Positions 9,090 to 18,465 of a DNA stretch of 64,000 bases are shown here, in pieces (within the stretch, counting starts at the first letter, position 1; each line of letters opens with the position of its first letter). The DNA comes from Streptomyces sp. SAJ15 (lineage in GTDB: Bacteria; Actinomycetota; Actinomycetes; Streptomycetales; Streptomycetaceae): the NCBI RefSeq assembly GCF_007595705.1, contig NZ_NISY01000001.1, positions 1,236,862-1,300,861 of the forward strand, in the 5' to 3' direction. The notes beneath the pieces were generated by a model. The model ran no database searches. It was not told the origin of the DNA and saw only the letters and a list, made by a program, of their open reading frames with translations. The translations under genes and the position numbers were made by a program.

Positions 9090-9646
9090 CAGTCGTCCTT
9101 CGAGAGGAGGAAGGCGTGGGCGGCGCCGCAGGCGGCCACGGAGGCCAGCAGACGGGCGAGTTCGCCGGGCGCGTCGACGAGGGCGCGGGTGCGCTCGTCC
9201 GCGGTGAGCCGCTCGGCGCGCGCCAGCTCGGTCAGGGCGGCGCGGCCGTCCTGCGGCACCTCGGGCGCGGCGGCCGGCTTCCGCCCGGCGCCCGCCCGCG
9301 CGGAGGGAGAGCCGGGTGCGGGGGAGGCGGCATCCGGCCGCGCGGCGAAGGCCGCCACATGGCGTGCGGTCTCCTCGCGCAGCGGGCGCAGCCGCTCCGC
9401 GAGGGTGGGGTGCGCCTTGGCGGTCGCGTCATAGCGGGCGAGCAGCGCGGCCGAGCCGCGGTGGGCGCGCTCGCGCAGCCGGGTGGCGGCCGGGCTCTCG
9501 CCGGGCGCGTCGTCGGAGCGGGCCGGCGTCTCGGAGCAGCCCGCCAGCAGTGCGGCGGCGCCGGTCGCGCCGCCGACCAGCAGCAGGTGTCGTCTGCGCG
9601 GGCCCACAGGGTCCCGCTGATGCGTCGTGAGCCCCACGTTCCTCAT
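9089..9646 (-). CDS. Secreted lipoprotein, ferritin-like/helical
   Basis: 185 residues. The N-terminus has a twin-arginine-like signal (GPRRRHLLLVGG) and a lipobox LLAGC with Cys at residue 37, so it should be exported, probably by Tat, and lipid-anchored outside the membrane. The mature part is Ala/Arg/Glu-rich helix (RERAHRGSAALLARYDATAKAHPTLAERLRPLREE) followed by a Pro/Ala linker and a last helical pair ending AHAFLLSKDD. It resembles the secreted DUF4439-type partner often next to the cytosolic ferritin-like gene. The ATG at 9646 has CGGGA directly upstream. Function unknown. Confidence 0.8.
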   Translation of the reverse strand: MRNVGLTTHQRDPVGPRRRHLLLVGGATGAAALLAGCSETPARSDDAPGESPAATRLRERAHRGSAALLARYDATAKAHPTLAERLRPLREETARHVAAFAARPDAASPAPGSPSARAGAGRKPAAAPEVPQDGRAALTELARAERLTADERTRALVDAPGELARLLASVAACGAAHAFLLSKDD

Positions 9647-10198
9647 TCCCGGCGTTCCCAGTGTGTTCGTTTCTCGGCGTACTCGGCGTACTCGGCGTAC
9701 TCGGTGCGATCTCGGTGTTTCCCGACTTCCCGGTGCGTTTCCGGCGGTTCTCAGCGTCTTCCCAGCGTCCGGCGGGGTGCCGGTGTGCTCGGTGACTCCG
9801 GTACCGAGCACGGCTCTTCCCGGCTCGTCCGGGTCTCGCCCGCTCCTCCCGGATCGCCCCGGGCCCTCGCCGGTCCCTCCCGCGCGGTCGGCCGCCCGGG
9901 TGTCTCCGGCGCGGAACACGGGCGCTCCAGTGCGATGATCACCGCAGGTGAGCGTACCCAGCACCGAAGCGCCCGCTGTGGCGCCCCCGCCGCAACCGCC
10001 CGCGACCCGCCGCGAGCAGCCGAATCGCGCCGCCCGGTGACCGGATCGCGCGGTCAACCGTCGGCCGTGCCGACGGCCTGACGGGCCGCCGGGCCCACCC
10101 GTACGCAGCCGAATCGTCAGTCCGGTGCCGGAGCGGATAGGCTTTGACCCGACACGCGACCTTCCCACAACAGCACACGCGGCCGAGGAGTCACCCGG
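9647..10198. other. Divergent promoter region between lipoprotein and rimP
   Basis: 552 bases without a supportable gene; short frames on both strands are Pro/Ser/Arg text without ribosome sites. It must carry promoters for the leftward lipoprotein group and for the rimP operon. A 9-bp unit CTCGGCGTA is repeated three times at 9673-9699, with a degenerate fourth copy. TTGACC at 10144-10149, upstream of rimP, is a possible -35, but no convincing -10 is visible after it. Confidence 0.5.
9673..9699. repeat. 9-bp tandem repeat, three units
   Basis: CTCGGCGTA three times in perfect tandem, just upstream of the lipoprotein start on the reverse strand, so it lies in or near that gene's promoter or leader. 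Confidence 0.85.
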
Positions 10199-10786
10199 AT
10201 GAGCACCACCCAGAGCGAGAGGCTGCGCGGACTGCTGGAACCGCTGGTCGTCGCGCGAGACCTGGATCTGGAAGAGGTCGAGGTGACGCCGGCGGGCAAG
10301 CGGCGGGTGCTGCGGATCGTGGTGGATTCGGACGCCGGTGTGCAGCTGGACGAGTGTGCCGAGCTGAGCCGTGAGGTCTCCCAGGCTCTCGACGAGAGCG
10401 ACGCCATGGGCGGCGCCCCGTACACCCTCGAGGTCACCTCTCCCGGTGCCGACCGCCCGCTGACCGAGCGGCGGCACTACCGCCGCGCCACCGGTCGGCT
10501 GATCAAGGCGCAGCTGGTGGAGGGCGGCGAGCTGGTCGCGCGTGTCATCTCCGTGGACGACGAGGGCGTGGACCTCGAAGTGCCCGGCGTGAAGGGGCGC
10601 AAGCCCACCGCCCGCAGGCTGGCCTTCGCCGAGATCGCCAAGGCCCGGGTGGAGATCGAGTTCAACCGCAAGCCGGCCGCCGCCTCCGCGAGCGAGCCCG
10701 TGGACGCGGACGCCGACGAGGACCTGGACGCCGACGCGGACCAGGCTGCCGCCGGCGAGAACGACGAGAGCAAGGAGGAGGCGTAG
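10199..10786 (+). CDS. rimP: Ribosome maturation factor RimP
   Basis: 195 residues; assists late 30S subunit assembly in the cytosol. Shows the family pattern [20 protein letters not shown] in the N-terminal domain, then [11 protein letters not shown] and [20 protein letters not shown], which leads into the SH3-like C-terminal domain. A final acidic tail ([11 protein letters not shown]) is common in Streptomyces. The ATG has GAGGAG upstream. It is first in the rimP-nusA-ylxR-infB arrangement, with only two bases before nusA. Confidence 0.96.
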   Translation: MSTTQSERLRGLLEPLVVARDLDLEEVEVTPAGKRRVLRIVVDSDAGVQLDECAELSREVSQALDESDAMGGAPYTLEVTSPGADRPLTERRHYRRATGRLIKAQLVEGGELVARVISVDDEGVDLEVPGVKGRKPTARRLAFAEIAKARVEIEFNRKPAAASASEPVDADADEDLDADADQAAAGENDESKEEA

Positions 10787-10788
10787 CC

Positions 10789-11793
10789 GTGGACATCGAT
10801 ATGAGTGCCCTGCGGGGTCTGGTACGGGAGAAGGAGATCTCGTTCGACCTGCTGGTCGAGGCGATCGAGTCGGCCCTCCTCATCGCCTACCACCGCACCG
10901 AGGGAAGCCGTCGGCGGGCCCGCGTGGTGCTGGACCGCGAAACCGGCCACGTCACGGTGTGGGCGAAGGAGAACCCGGAGGACCTCGAGGACCTGCCGGA
11001 GGGCGAGGAGCCGCGAGAGTTCGACGACACCCCGTCGGGGTTCGGTCGGATCGCCGCGACGACCGCGAAGCAGGTCATCCTGCAGCGGCTGCGGGACGCC
11101 GAGGAGGAGATCACCTTCGGCGAGTACGCGGGCCGTGAGGGCGATGTCGTCTCCGGCATCGTGCAGCAGGGCAAGGACCCGAAGAACGTCCTGGTCGACA
11201 TCGGCAAGCTGGAGGCCATCCTGCCGGTGCAGGAGCAGGTCCCCGGCGAGGACTACGCCCACGGCACGCGGCTGCGGACGTACGTCGTTCGGGTGGTCAA
11301 GGGCGTGCGCGGTCCGTCGGTGACCCTGTCGCGCACCCACCCCAACCTGGTGAAGAAGCTCTTCGCCCTGGAGGTGCCGGAGATCGCGGACGGCTCGGTG
11401 GAGATCGCCGCCATCGCCCGCGAGGCCGGCCACCGGACCAAGATCGCGGTGCGTTCCACCCGCTCCGGCCTCAACGCCAAGGGCGCCTGCATCGGCCCCA
11501 TGGGCGGCCGGGTGCGCAACGTCATGGCCGAGCTGCACGGCGAGAAGATCGACATCGTCGACTGGTCGGACGACCCGGCCGAGCTGGTGGCCAACGCGCT
11601 GTCTCCGGCCCGAGTGAGTAAGGTCGAGGTCGTGGACCTGGCCGCGCGCTCCGCGCGGGTGACCGTCCCCGACTACCAGCTGTCGCTGGCCATCGGCAAG
11701 GAGGGGCAGAACGCCCGACTCGCCGCGCGACTGACCGGCTGGCGCATCGACATCCGCCCGGACACCGAGCAGCAGCCGGCCGGGCAGGACTGA
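10789..11793 (+). CDS. nusA: Transcription termination/antitermination factor NusA
   Basis: 334 residues. The RNA polymerase-binding N-terminal domain occupies residues 1-120 ([31 protein letters not shown]), the S1 domain about 120-200, and KH1 and KH2 follow ([31 protein letters not shown]). It lacks the C-terminal acidic repeats of E. coli NusA, as usual in actinobacteria. GTG start with AAGGAGG upstream. It controls pausing, termination and rRNA antitermination, and is cotranscribed with rimP. Confidence 0.97.
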   Translation: MDIDMSALRGLVREKEISFDLLVEAIESALLIAYHRTEGSRRRARVVLDRETGHVTVWAKENPEDLEDLPEGEEPREFDDTPSGFGRIAATTAKQVILQRLRDAEEEITFGEYAGREGDVVSGIVQQGKDPKNVLVDIGKLEAILPVQEQVPGEDYAHGTRLRTYVVRVVKGVRGPSVTLSRTHPNLVKKLFALEVPEIADGSVEIAAIAREAGHRTKIAVRSTRSGLNAKGACIGPMGGRVRNVMAELHGEKIDIVDWSDDPAELVANALSPARVSKVEVVDLAARSARVTVPDYQLSLAIGKEGQNARLAARLTGWRIDIRPDTEQQPAGQD

Positions 11794-11857
11794 CACGCCG
11801 GACGGGCCGGTGTCGGAACGGAGGGTCGCGAGGCCGTCGTCCCGGCACCGGCCCGGT

Positions 11858-11884
11858 CCCGTTCCGCTCGCCGAGCGGTACGGG
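11858..11884 (+). terminator. Stem-loop after nusA
   Basis: CCCGTTCCGCTC and GAGCGGTACGGG pair with one mismatch across the 3-nt loop GCC. No T run. Likely terminator or processing site 65 bases after the nusA stop. Confidence 0.5.
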
Positions 11885-12198
11885 AACGGTTCGCGGGCCG
11901 GGGGCCGGCTCGCGCGGCGCGCGGGAGCCGGTTCCGCGCGTCGCACCGTCGACGGCGCCCGCGCTACCCGTTTGGGTGAAGACCACACGGGGCAACAGCC
12001 GGGCACCGGACCGCACGGCCCCGCCCGGACGAGTGGCCGGTTTCCACCGCCGCCCCCCGCCGTGGGGGTGGCCGGATCCCCACCGTCGCGCGCGGTGGCC
12101 GGTTTCCGGCCATGGCGCCGGAAAACCACTCGACAATCAGTTGCGAACGAGTAACCGTTCGATCACTGCCCCGATGGGGTGAGGTCGGCGCGGGGAGG

Positions 12199-12204
12199 TA
12201 GACT
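12199..12204 (+). promoter_or_regulatory. Probable -10 hexamer for leaderless ylxR
   Basis: TAGACT ends six bases before the GTG start (spacer TAAACA) and there is no Shine-Dalgarno. Suggests a leaderless ylxR(-infB) transcript. Confidence 0.5.
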
Positions 12205-12210
12205 TAAACA

Positions 12211-12507
12211 GTGTCTGGCCGGACGCGCGTCCGCGCATGCCCTGAGCGAACCTGTGTGGGATGCCGGGAGCGAGCGGTCAAGGGCGATCTGCTGCGGACC
12301 GTGGTGATCGAGGACGCCTGTGTCCCCGACCGGCGCGGTACGCTGCCCGGCCGGGGTGCCTATGTGCATCCCGCACTGGTCTGCCTCGATCTGGCGGTCC
12401 GCCGCCGGGCACTGCCTCGGGCCTTCAGGGGGCCGGGGCCGCTCGACACCACGGCCTTGCGCCGGTACATCGAGCAGTCTGCGCGAGCAGAGCAGGCAAC
12501 ACCGTAA
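12211..12507 (+). CDS. ylxR: YlxR family RNA-binding protein (DUF448)
   Basis: 98 residues. Shows the family signature RTCVGCRERAVKGDLLR near the N-terminus and LPGRGAYVHP in the middle, with a basic surface (VRRRALPRAFR). The family binds RNA or nucleoid and in other bacteria affects RNase P or transcription; the role here is inferred. It lies in its conserved place between nusA and infB. No ribosome site, and the -10-like TAGACT is only six bases before the GTG, so it is probably leaderless. Confidence 0.92.
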   Translation: MSGRTRVRACPERTCVGCRERAVKGDLLRTVVIEDACVPDRRGTLPGRGAYVHPALVCLDLAVRRRALPRAFRGPGPLDTTALRRYIEQSARAEQATP

Positions 12508-12579
12508 GAAGCAGGAAGAAGAACGGCACGGCACACCGTGCGGTCAGGTACCTCGCGAGTCGGAAGTAGGTCGAGATTG

Positions 12580-12612
12580 CGATGAGCACTCGATGAGTAC
12601 GCGATGAGTACG
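12580..12612 (+). repeat. 11-bp tandem repeat in ylxR-infB spacer
   Basis: CGATGAGCACT, CGATGAGTACG and CGATGAGTACG stand head to tail, 55 bases before infB. Each contains ATGAG, so the units supply several in-frame or out-of-frame ATG codons in the infB leader. A regulatory role is possible but unproved. Confidence 0.8.
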
Positions 12613-12667
12613 CCCATGAAGTAGCGACGGTCCGGCGGACGACCACCCCGGACCTAGAAGGAGCGAA

Positions 12668-15600
12668 GTGGCTAAGGTCCGGGTATACGAACTCGCCAAG
12701 GAGTTCGGAGTTGAGAGCAAGGTCGTCATGGCCAAGCTCCAAGAACTTGGCGAATTCGTCCGTTCGGCGTCTTCGACGATCGAAGCGCCGGTTGTTCGCA
12801 AGTTGACTGACGCTTTCCAGGGCGGCTCCGGCCGATCCGCTGGTAAGCCCTCGGCGCCGCGTAAGGCCGCGCCGGCCAAGCCCACCCCCTCGCCTTCGGC
12901 GGCCGCCCCGGCCCCGACGGCCCGTCCGGCTGCCCCCAAGCCCCCGACGCCCGGCCCGCGGCCGGTCGCGCCCGAGGCTCCGGCGGCCCCCAAGATCGCC
13001 CAGGCCCCCACCCCGGGCCCGCGTCCGACGCCCGGCCCCAAGGCTCCGGTGCCCGGTCCCAAGCCCGGCCCGGCCGCGCCCGCGGCTCCGGCCCCGGCGC
13101 AGCCCGAGTTCACCGCGCCCCCGGCGCCCGCGGCCCCCAAGCCGGCCGGCGCCAAGCCCGGTGGTCCCGGCAAGCCCGGTGCCGCTCCCGGCCCGCGCCC
13201 CGGCGCCCGTCCGGGTGGCCCCGGCCAGGGCCGTGACCAGGGCCCCGGCGGCCGTTCCGGCGCGCCGCGCCCCGGTGGCGCCCGTCCGGCCGGCCCGCGT
13301 CCGGGCAACAACCCCTTCACCTCCGGTGGCTCCACCGGCATGGCGCGCCCGCAGGCGCCCCGGCCGGGTGGCGCTCCGCGTCCGGGTGCCCCCGGTGCGC
13401 CCGGTGGCCCGCGCCCGCAGGGTGCCGGCCAGGGCGGTCACCCCGGTGCCGGACGTCCGTCCGGTCCTGGTGGCCCCCGTCCCACCCCGGGCGCCATGCC
13501 GCGTCCGCAGGGTGCCCAGGGCGGCGGCCCGCGTCCCGGCGGCGGCCCCGGCGGCCCGCGCCCGAACCCGGGCATGATGCCGCAGCGTCCGGCTGCCGGC
13601 CCGCGTCCCGGCCCCGGTGCCGGCGGTCGCGGTCCCGGCGGTGCCGGTCGTCCCGGCGGCGGCGGGGGCGGTCGTCCCGGCTTCGCCGGTCGTCCCGGCG
13701 GCGGTGGCGGCGGTGGCCGTCCCGGTGGTGGCGGCGGCTTCGCCGGTCGTCCCGGCGGCGGTGCCGGCGGTGGCGGCGGCTTCGGTGGCGGCGGTGGCCG
13801 TCCCGGCGGCTTCGCCGGTCGTCCCGGCGGCCCGGGTGCCCGTGGTGGCACGCAGGGCGCCTTCGGCCGCCCTGGCGGTCCGGCGCGTCGTGGCCGCAAG
13901 TCGAAGCGTCAGCGGCGCCAGGAGTACGAGGCCATGCAGGCCCCGTCCATCGGCGGCGTGATGCTGCCGCGCGGCAACGGCCAGACGGTCCGGCTGTCGC
14001 GGGGTGCCTCCCTCACCGACTTCGCGGAGAAGATCAACGCCAACCCGGCGTCGCTCGTCCAGGTCATGTTCAACCTGGGTGAGATGGTCACCGCGACCCA
14101 GTCGGTCTCCGACGAGACGCTGCAGCTGCTCGCCGACGAGATGAACTACAACATCGAGATCGTCAGCCCGGAGGAGGAGGACCGCGAGCTGCTCGAGTCC
14201 TTCGACATCGAGTTCGGCGAGAACGAGGGCGGCGACGAGGAGCTCATGCCGCGGCCGCCGGTGGTCACCGTCATGGGCCACGTCGACCACGGTAAGACCC
14301 GTCTGCTCGACGCCATCCGCAAGACCAACGTGGTGGCGGGCGAGGCCGGCGGCATCACCCAGCACATCGGCGCCTACCAGGTCTCCACCGGTGTCAACGG
14401 CGAAGAGCGCAAGATCACCTTCATCGACACCCCGGGTCACGAAGCGTTCACCGCCATGCGTGCCCGCGGTGCCAAGTCGACCGACATCGCGATCCTCGTG
14501 GTGGCGGCCAACGACGGTGTCATGCCGCAGACGGTCGAGGCCCTGAACCACGCCAAGGCGGCCGACGTGCCGATCGTGGTCGCGGTCAACAAGATCGACG
14601 TCGAGGGCGCGGACCCGACCAAGGTGCGCGGCCAGCTGACCGAGTACGGCCTGGTGGCCGAGGAGTACGGCGGCGACACCATGTTCGTCGACATCTCCGC
14701 CAAGCAGGGCCTGAACATCGACAGCCTGCTGGAGGCCGTGGTCCTCACCGCGGACGCCGCGCTCGACCTGCGCGCCAACCCGGAGCAGGACGCCCAGGGC
14801 ATCGCGATCGAGGCCCACCTGGACCGCGGCCGCGGCGCCGTGGCCACCGTGCTGGTCCAGCGCGGCACCCTGCGGGTCGGCGACACCATGGTCGTCGGCG
14901 ACGCGTACGGCCGTGTCCGCGCGATGCACGACGACACCGGCAACGCCATCGAGGAAGCCGGTCCGTCCACCCCGGTCCTGGTGCTCGGTCTGACCAACGT
15001 GCCGGGCGCGGGCGACAACTTCCTCGTCGTCGACGAGGACCGCACCGCCCGCCAGATCGCCGAGAAGCGCGCGGCGCGCGAGCGCAACGCGGCCTTCGCC
15101 AAGCGGACCCGCCGGGTCTCCCTGGAGGACCTGGACAAGGTGCTCAAGGCCGGCGAGGTGCAGCAGCTCAACCTCATCATCAAGGGCGACGCGTCCGGTT
15201 CGGTCGAGGCCCTGGAGTCCTCGCTGCTCCAGCTCGACGTCGGCGACGAGGTCGACCTGCGCGTCCTGCACCGCGGTGTGGGTGCGGTCACCGAGACCGA
15301 CATCGACCTGGCGACGGGCTCCGACGCCATCGTCATCGGCTTCAACGTGCGCGCCGAGGGGCGTGCCACGCAGATGGCCGAGCGCGAGGGTGTGGATGTG
15401 CGCTACTACTCGGTCATCTACCAGGTGATCGAGGAGATCGAGGCGGCCCTGAAGGGCATGCTGAAGCCGGAGTACGAAGAGGTCGAGCTGGGCACGGCGG
15501 AGATCCGCGAGGTCTTCCGCTCGTCCAAGCTGGGCAACATCGCGGGTGTGCTCATCCGCTCCGGCGAGGTCAAGCGCAACACCAAGGCGCGCCTCATCCG

Positions 15601-15775
15601 CGACGGCAAGGTGGTCGCGGAGAACCTCAACATCGAGGGTCTGCGTCGCTTCAAGGACGATGTCACCGAGATCCGCGAGGGCTTCGAGGGCGGTATCAAC
15701 CTCGGAAACTTCAACGACATCAAGGTCGACGACATCATCGCCACCTACGAGATGCGGGAGAAGCCGCGCGGCTGA
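12668..15775 (+). CDS. infB: Translation initiation factor IF-2
   Basis: 1035 residues. GTPase that places initiator fMet-tRNA on the 30S subunit and promotes subunit joining. The N-terminal IF2-N domain (residues 1-55, [22 protein letters not shown]) is followed by a very long Pro/Ala/Gly/Arg linker (about 60-410), typical of Streptomyces. The G domain starts near residue 530 with [16 protein letters not shown], then DTPGHEAF and NKID. Domains II-IV follow, including an intact C-terminal tRNA-binding domain. GTG start with AAGGAG upstream. The repetitive linker makes this stretch prone to assembly error. Confidence 0.98.
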   Translation: MAKVRVYELAKEFGVESKVVMAKLQELGEFVRSASSTIEAPVVRKLTDAFQGGSGRSAGKPSAPRKAAPAKPTPSPSAAAPAPTARPAAPKPPTPGPRPVAPEAPAAPKIAQAPTPGPRPTPGPKAPVPGPKPGPAAPAAPAPAQPEFTAPPAPAAPKPAGAKPGGPGKPGAAPGPRPGARPGGPGQGRDQGPGGRSGAPRPGGARPAGPRPGNNPFTSGGSTGMARPQAPRPGGAPRPGAPGAPGGPRPQGAGQGGHPGAGRPSGPGGPRPTPGAMPRPQGAQGGGPRPGGGPGGPRPNPGMMPQRPAAGPRPGPGAGGRGPGGAGRPGGGGGGRPGFAGRPGGGGGGGRPGGGGGFAGRPGGGAGGGGGFGGGGGRPGGFAGRPGGPGARGGTQGAFGRPGGPARRGRKSKRQRRQEYEAMQAPSIGGVMLPRGNGQTVRLSRGASLTDFAEKINANPASLVQVMFNLGEMVTATQSVSDETLQLLADEMNYNIEIVSPEEEDRELLESFDIEFGENEGGDEELMPRPPVVTVMGHVDHGKTRLLDAIRKTNVVAGEAGGITQHIGAYQVSTGVNGEERKITFIDTPGHEAFTAMRARGAKSTDIAILVVAANDGVMPQTVEALNHAKAADVPIVVAVNKIDVEGADPTKVRGQLTEYGLVAEEYGGDTMFVDISAKQGLNIDSLLEAVVLTADAALDLRANPEQDAQGIAIEAHLDRGRGAVATVLVQRGTLRVGDTMVVGDAYGRVRAMHDDTGNAIEEAGPSTPVLVLGLTNVPGAGDNFLVVDEDRTARQIAEKRAARERNAAFAKRTRRVSLEDLDKVLKAGEVQQLNLIIKGDASGSVEALESSLLQLDVGDEVDLRVLHRGVGAVTETDIDLATGSDAIVIGFNVRAEGRATQMAEREGVDVRYYSVIYQVIEEIEAALKGMLKPEYEEVELGTAEIREVFRSSKLGNIAGVLIRSGEVKRNTKARLIRDGKVVAENLNIEGLRRFKDDVTEIREGFEGGINLGNFNDIKVDDIIATYEMREKPRG

Positions 15776-15807
15776 TCGCCTCATCGCGTAGCTGACACGC
15801 GGTAGAC

Positions 15808-15853
15808 GGCCCGGGGCCGGTCGGCGGATTATTTCCGTCGATCGGCCCCGGCC
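15808..15853 (+). terminator. infB terminator hairpin
   Basis: GGGGCCGGTCG pairs with CGATCGGCCCC (one G-U) over a 15-nt AT-containing loop, flanked by further G/C pairs. It lies 33 bases after the infB stop. Confidence 0.7.
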
Positions 15854-15948
15854 GTTGCGTGTACGGTTCTGGTGTTCCCGTCGCCCGATGGCGGCGGAGT
15901 ACGCAGGGCATACACACGAGGCCCCACGGGTGGCTTGACCCGTCTCAT

Positions 15949-16245
15949 ATGTACGTAGGGACGTTGTCCTTCGACATCCTTCTTGGCGACGTACGGTCGC
16001 TGAAGGAGAAGCGCTCCGTCGTCCGTCCGATCGTCGCCGAGCTCCAGCGCAAGTACGCGGTGAGTGCGGCGGAGGTCGGGGACCAGGACCTCTACCGCAG
16101 GGTCAGAATCGGCCTGGCGGTGGTCTCCGGGGACACGGGGCACCTCACGGACGTACTGGACCGTTGTGAGCGCTTCGTCGCCGCACGGCCGGAAGTGGAG
16201 CTGCTGTCCGTTCGGCGGCGGCTCCACGGCGACCATGACGACTGA
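15949..16245 (+). CDS. DUF503 family protein (YlxP-like)
   Basis: 98 residues with the conserved opening MYVGTLSFDILLGDVRSLKEKRSVVRP and later DLYRRVRIGLAVVSGD, characteristic of DUF503. The family is small and ferredoxin-like in fold, always near infB/rbfA, and is suspected to act in ribosome assembly or RNA biology. I chose the ATG at 15949 because the family begins here; upstream in-frame sequence is not conserved-looking. No clear Shine-Dalgarno; a 6-bp stem (ACGGGT/ACCCGT) sits just before the start. Confidence 0.9.
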   Translation: MYVGTLSFDILLGDVRSLKEKRSVVRPIVAELQRKYAVSAAEVGDQDLYRRVRIGLAVVSGDTGHLTDVLDRCERFVAARPEVELLSVRRRLHGDHDD

Positions 16246-16360
16246 GTGCGTCGCGGTCGCCGACTGTGCTGACCTGGAGGCTGTGACATCAGCGGCGCCG
16301 CCGCGGGCCCCCAGGCCCCAGCCGAGTAAAGATTGTGGAAGACAAGAAGGAGACGGACCA

Positions 16361-16813
16361 GTGGCCGACAACGCGCGGGCGAAGAAGCTGGCGGACCTCA
16401 TCCGGGAGGTGGTCGCCCAGAAGCTGCAGCGTGGCATCAAGGACCCGCGCCTCGGCTCGCACGTGACCATCACGGACACCCGGGTCACCGGCGACCTGCG
16501 GGAGGCGACCGTCTTCTACACGGTCTACGGCGACGACGAGGAGCGGGCCAGCGCGGCCGCCGGCCTGGAGAGCGCCAAGGGCATCCTGCGCTCCGAGGTC
16601 GGACGGGCGGCCGGGGTGAAGTTCACCCCGACGCTGACGTTCGTGGCCGACGCGCTGCCGGACACCGCCCGCACCATCGACGACCTGCTGGCCAAGGCGA
16701 AGCAGTCCGACGCGCGGGTGCGCGAGGCGTCCTCGGGCGCCCGTTACGCCGGCGAAGCCGACCCGTACCGCAAGCCGGGCACGGACGACGAGGACGGCGC
16801 CGCCGCGGAATGA
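16361..16813 (+). CDS. rbfA: 30S ribosome-binding factor RbfA
   Basis: 150 residues. KH-like 30S maturation factor, involved in 16S 5'-end processing and cold adaptation. Motifs are AKKLADLIREVVAQKLQ, DPRLGSHVTITDTRVTGDLREATVFYTV and GVKFTPTLTFVADALPDTARTIDDLL. A short acidic tail follows. GTG start with AAGGAG upstream. The stop overlaps truB by four bases (ATGA), so the two are coupled. Confidence 0.97.
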   Translation: MADNARAKKLADLIREVVAQKLQRGIKDPRLGSHVTITDTRVTGDLREATVFYTVYGDDEERASAAAGLESAKGILRSEVGRAAGVKFTPTLTFVADALPDTARTIDDLLAKAKQSDARVREASSGARYAGEADPYRKPGTDDEDGAAAE

Positions 16814-17733
16814 AGCGTGTCGACAAGCCCCACACGCCGGACGGCCTTGTCGTGGTCGACAAGCCGTCCGGCTTCACGTCGCATGACGTCGTCGCCAAGA
16901 TGCGCGGCATCGCCCGCACCCGCCGGGTCGGCCACGCGGGCACGCTGGACCCGATGGCCACCGGCGTGCTCGTCATCGGCGTGGAGAAGGCCACCCGGCT
17001 GCTCGGTCACCTGGCGCTGACCGAGAAGGAGTACCGGGCCACCATCCGGCTCGGCCAGACCACCCTCACCGACGACGCGGAGGGCGAGATCACCGCGTCG
17101 ACCGGGGCCATCGGGGTGGAGCTGTCCGCCGTCGAGGAGGGCATCGCCGCGCTGACCGGCGACATCCAGCAGGTGCCGTCCAAGGTGAGCGCCATCAAGA
17201 TCGACGGCAAGCGGTCGTACGCACGGGTGCGCGAGGGCGAGGACTTCGACCTCCCGGCCCGCCCGGTGACCGTCTCCTCCTTCGTCCTGCACACGGACCG
17301 CCCGGCCACCGCCGAGGACGGCACCGACGTGCTGGATCTGGACGTCACCGTCGTCTGCTCCTCCGGCACCTACATCCGGGCGCTCGCCCGCGACCTGGGC
17401 GCGGCCCTCGGCGTCGGCGGTCACCTGACGGCGCTGCGCAGGACCCGCGTCGGCCCCTACAGCCTGGATACCGCCCGCACGCTGGAGCAGCACCAGGAGT
17501 CCCTGGAGATCATGCCGATCGCCGAGGCGGCGGCCGCGGCCTTCCCGCGCTGGGACGTGGACGCCGAACAGGCCCGCCTGCTCGGCAACGGCGTGCGGAT
17601 CGCCACCGCCGGCCTGTCGCCGGCCGCCGCGGCCACCGACGGCCCCATCGCCGTCTTCGCCCCGGACGGCCGCTTCCTGGCCCTCATCGAGAACCACGGT
17701 GGCAAGGCGAAGAGCCTGGCCGTCTTCGCCTGA
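16810..17733 (+). CDS. truB: tRNA pseudouridine-55 synthase TruB
   Basis: 307 residues. Makes pseudouridine 55 in the T loop of tRNA. The N-terminal lead DGLVVVDKPSGFTSHDVV and the catalytic motif HAGTLDPMATGVL (Asp47) are intact, as are RKYRA-like EKEYRATIRLG and SSGTYIRALARDLG. An actinobacterial C-terminal extension ends with the conserved VFAPDGRFLALI strand. The start overlaps the rbfA stop. A strong hairpin follows at 17770-17798. Confidence 0.97.
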   Translation: MKRVDKPHTPDGLVVVDKPSGFTSHDVVAKMRGIARTRRVGHAGTLDPMATGVLVIGVEKATRLLGHLALTEKEYRATIRLGQTTLTDDAEGEITASTGAIGVELSAVEEGIAALTGDIQQVPSKVSAIKIDGKRSYARVREGEDFDLPARPVTVSSFVLHTDRPATAEDGTDVLDLDVTVVCSSGTYIRALARDLGAALGVGGHLTALRRTRVGPYSLDTARTLEQHQESLEIMPIAEAAAAAFPRWDVDAEQARLLGNGVRIATAGLSPAAAATDGPIAVFAPDGRFLALIENHGGKAKSLAVFA

Positions 17734-17769
17734 ATCGAACCTTCGGGCTCCGGCCCCCAAGGCCACCCC

Positions 17770-17798
17770 GCCGGCCGGGCTGCCCCAGCCCGGCCGGC
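17770..17798 (+). terminator. truB operon terminator
   Basis: A perfect 13-bp stem GCCGGCCGGGCTG / CAGCCCGGCCGGC closes a 3-nt CCC loop, 37 bases past the truB stop. No T run. Confidence 0.75.
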
Positions 17799-17868
17799 CC
17801 TCCTAGGGGGCGACCCGCCGGGGCCAGGTCACGCGACCCCGCCACGACAGCCACCGGACTCGGCGGGC

Positions 17869-17926
17869 TCAGGCCCACGATCCCGCCGGGACGGCGAGAG
17901 GCCCATCGAACGATTCCGGCGGTGCG
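17869..17926. repeat. 57-bp direct repeat, copy 1
   Basis: Begins TCAGGCCCACGATCCCGCCG and ends GGCGGTGC plus one variable base. Differs from copy 2, 119 bases downstream, at about four positions. Read leftward, both copies give a short open stretch ending in GPLAV(P/A)AGSWA and then TGA. Confidence 0.85.
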
Positions 17927-17987
17927 GGACGCACCGGGGCCGTGTCGGGCTCTCGGCGGGCGTCAGCGGGGCCTTCTCGGTACCGGA

Positions 17988-18045
17988 TCAGGCCCACGAT
18001 CCCGCCGCGACGGCGAGAGGCCCATCGAACGATTTTGGCGGTGCC
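17988..18045. repeat. 57-bp direct repeat, copy 2
   Basis: Second copy of the element at 17869. Differences are one G-to-C, CC-to-TT in the middle, and the final base. In the leftward frame these change Pro to Ala and Glu to Lys and keep the stop codon. Confidence 0.85.
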
Positions 18046-18231
18046 GAACACACCGCACCCGGCGGGTCACCGCGCACCAGGGTGCCGCCCACCAGGCCAG
18101 GCACCTTCAGCTATCACGCGCCACCCCGCGCAAGCGGCCCCGTGGGGCGGGCGGCGCCGCTGCCCCGTGCGTGCGCCGCCCGCCCCACGTCTCCTCACCC
18201 CCCACCTCCTCTTGCTTATCCATTCGGAGGG

Positions 18232-18272
18232 CGTGATTCACCCCTTCGGGCAGGCGCTCGGAGTGAATCACG
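18232..18272. promoter_or_regulatory. Perfect 10-bp inverted repeat, probable operator
   Basis: CGTGATTCAC (18232-18241) and GTGAATCACG (18263-18272) are exact reverse complements separated by 21 bases, so arm centres lie 31 bp or about three helical turns apart. The element lies 30-70 bases upstream of a -10-like TACTGT (18302-18307) that would serve the 18466 gene. It suits a dimeric regulator binding both arms on one face of the helix. Confidence 0.6.
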
Positions 18273-18465
18273 GGGGTGGAAGGGGGCGCGTTCCAGCCAC
18301 GTACTGTCCCGCTGATCATCCGCTGCCTACCGTCGGAGGACGCCGGAGGAGGAGGGCGCCCAGGAACGTCCGGGGACCTCCGGAGACGTCTGCGGACGGC
18401 TTGGTAGGGCGGCACGCGGTGCCGGGGGCGGGTGCCCGGGGCGGCGCCAGGGGGAGGTACGGCGG

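Larger units (their letters stand above)
11794..12210 (+). other. nusA-ylxR intergenic region
   Basis: 417 bases without a credible gene. A hairpin at 11858-11884 could end the rimP-nusA message. The text GTGGCCGGTTTCC occurs twice (near 12032 and 12092). A -10-like TAGACT at 12199-12204 serves ylxR. Confidence 0.5.
17734..18465. other. truB-to-NTPase spacer with repeats, no gene called
   Basis: 732 bases. Contents in order: the truB hairpin, two copies of a 57-bp direct repeat (17869-17926, 17988-18045), a perfect 10-bp inverted repeat (18232-18272), and a -10-like TACTGT at 18302-18307. Short reverse-strand frames (60 and 102 codons) cross the repeats but show no conserved domain or ribosome site, so I do not call them. 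Confidence 0.55.

Noticed and set aside
12425..15784. 1119-codon reverse frame opposite infB
   Set aside because: Shadow of the G+C-rich infB linker and GTPase; peptide is Thr/Gly/Ala repeats with no domain.
17869..18045. CRISPR array
   Set aside because: Only two repeat copies, 57 bp long and imperfect, with no cas genes nearby.
17869..18415. Short reverse genes (60 and 102 codons) in the truB downstream spacer
   Set aside because: No ribosome site or domain; one includes the duplicated 57-bp element and the other crosses the inverted repeat.
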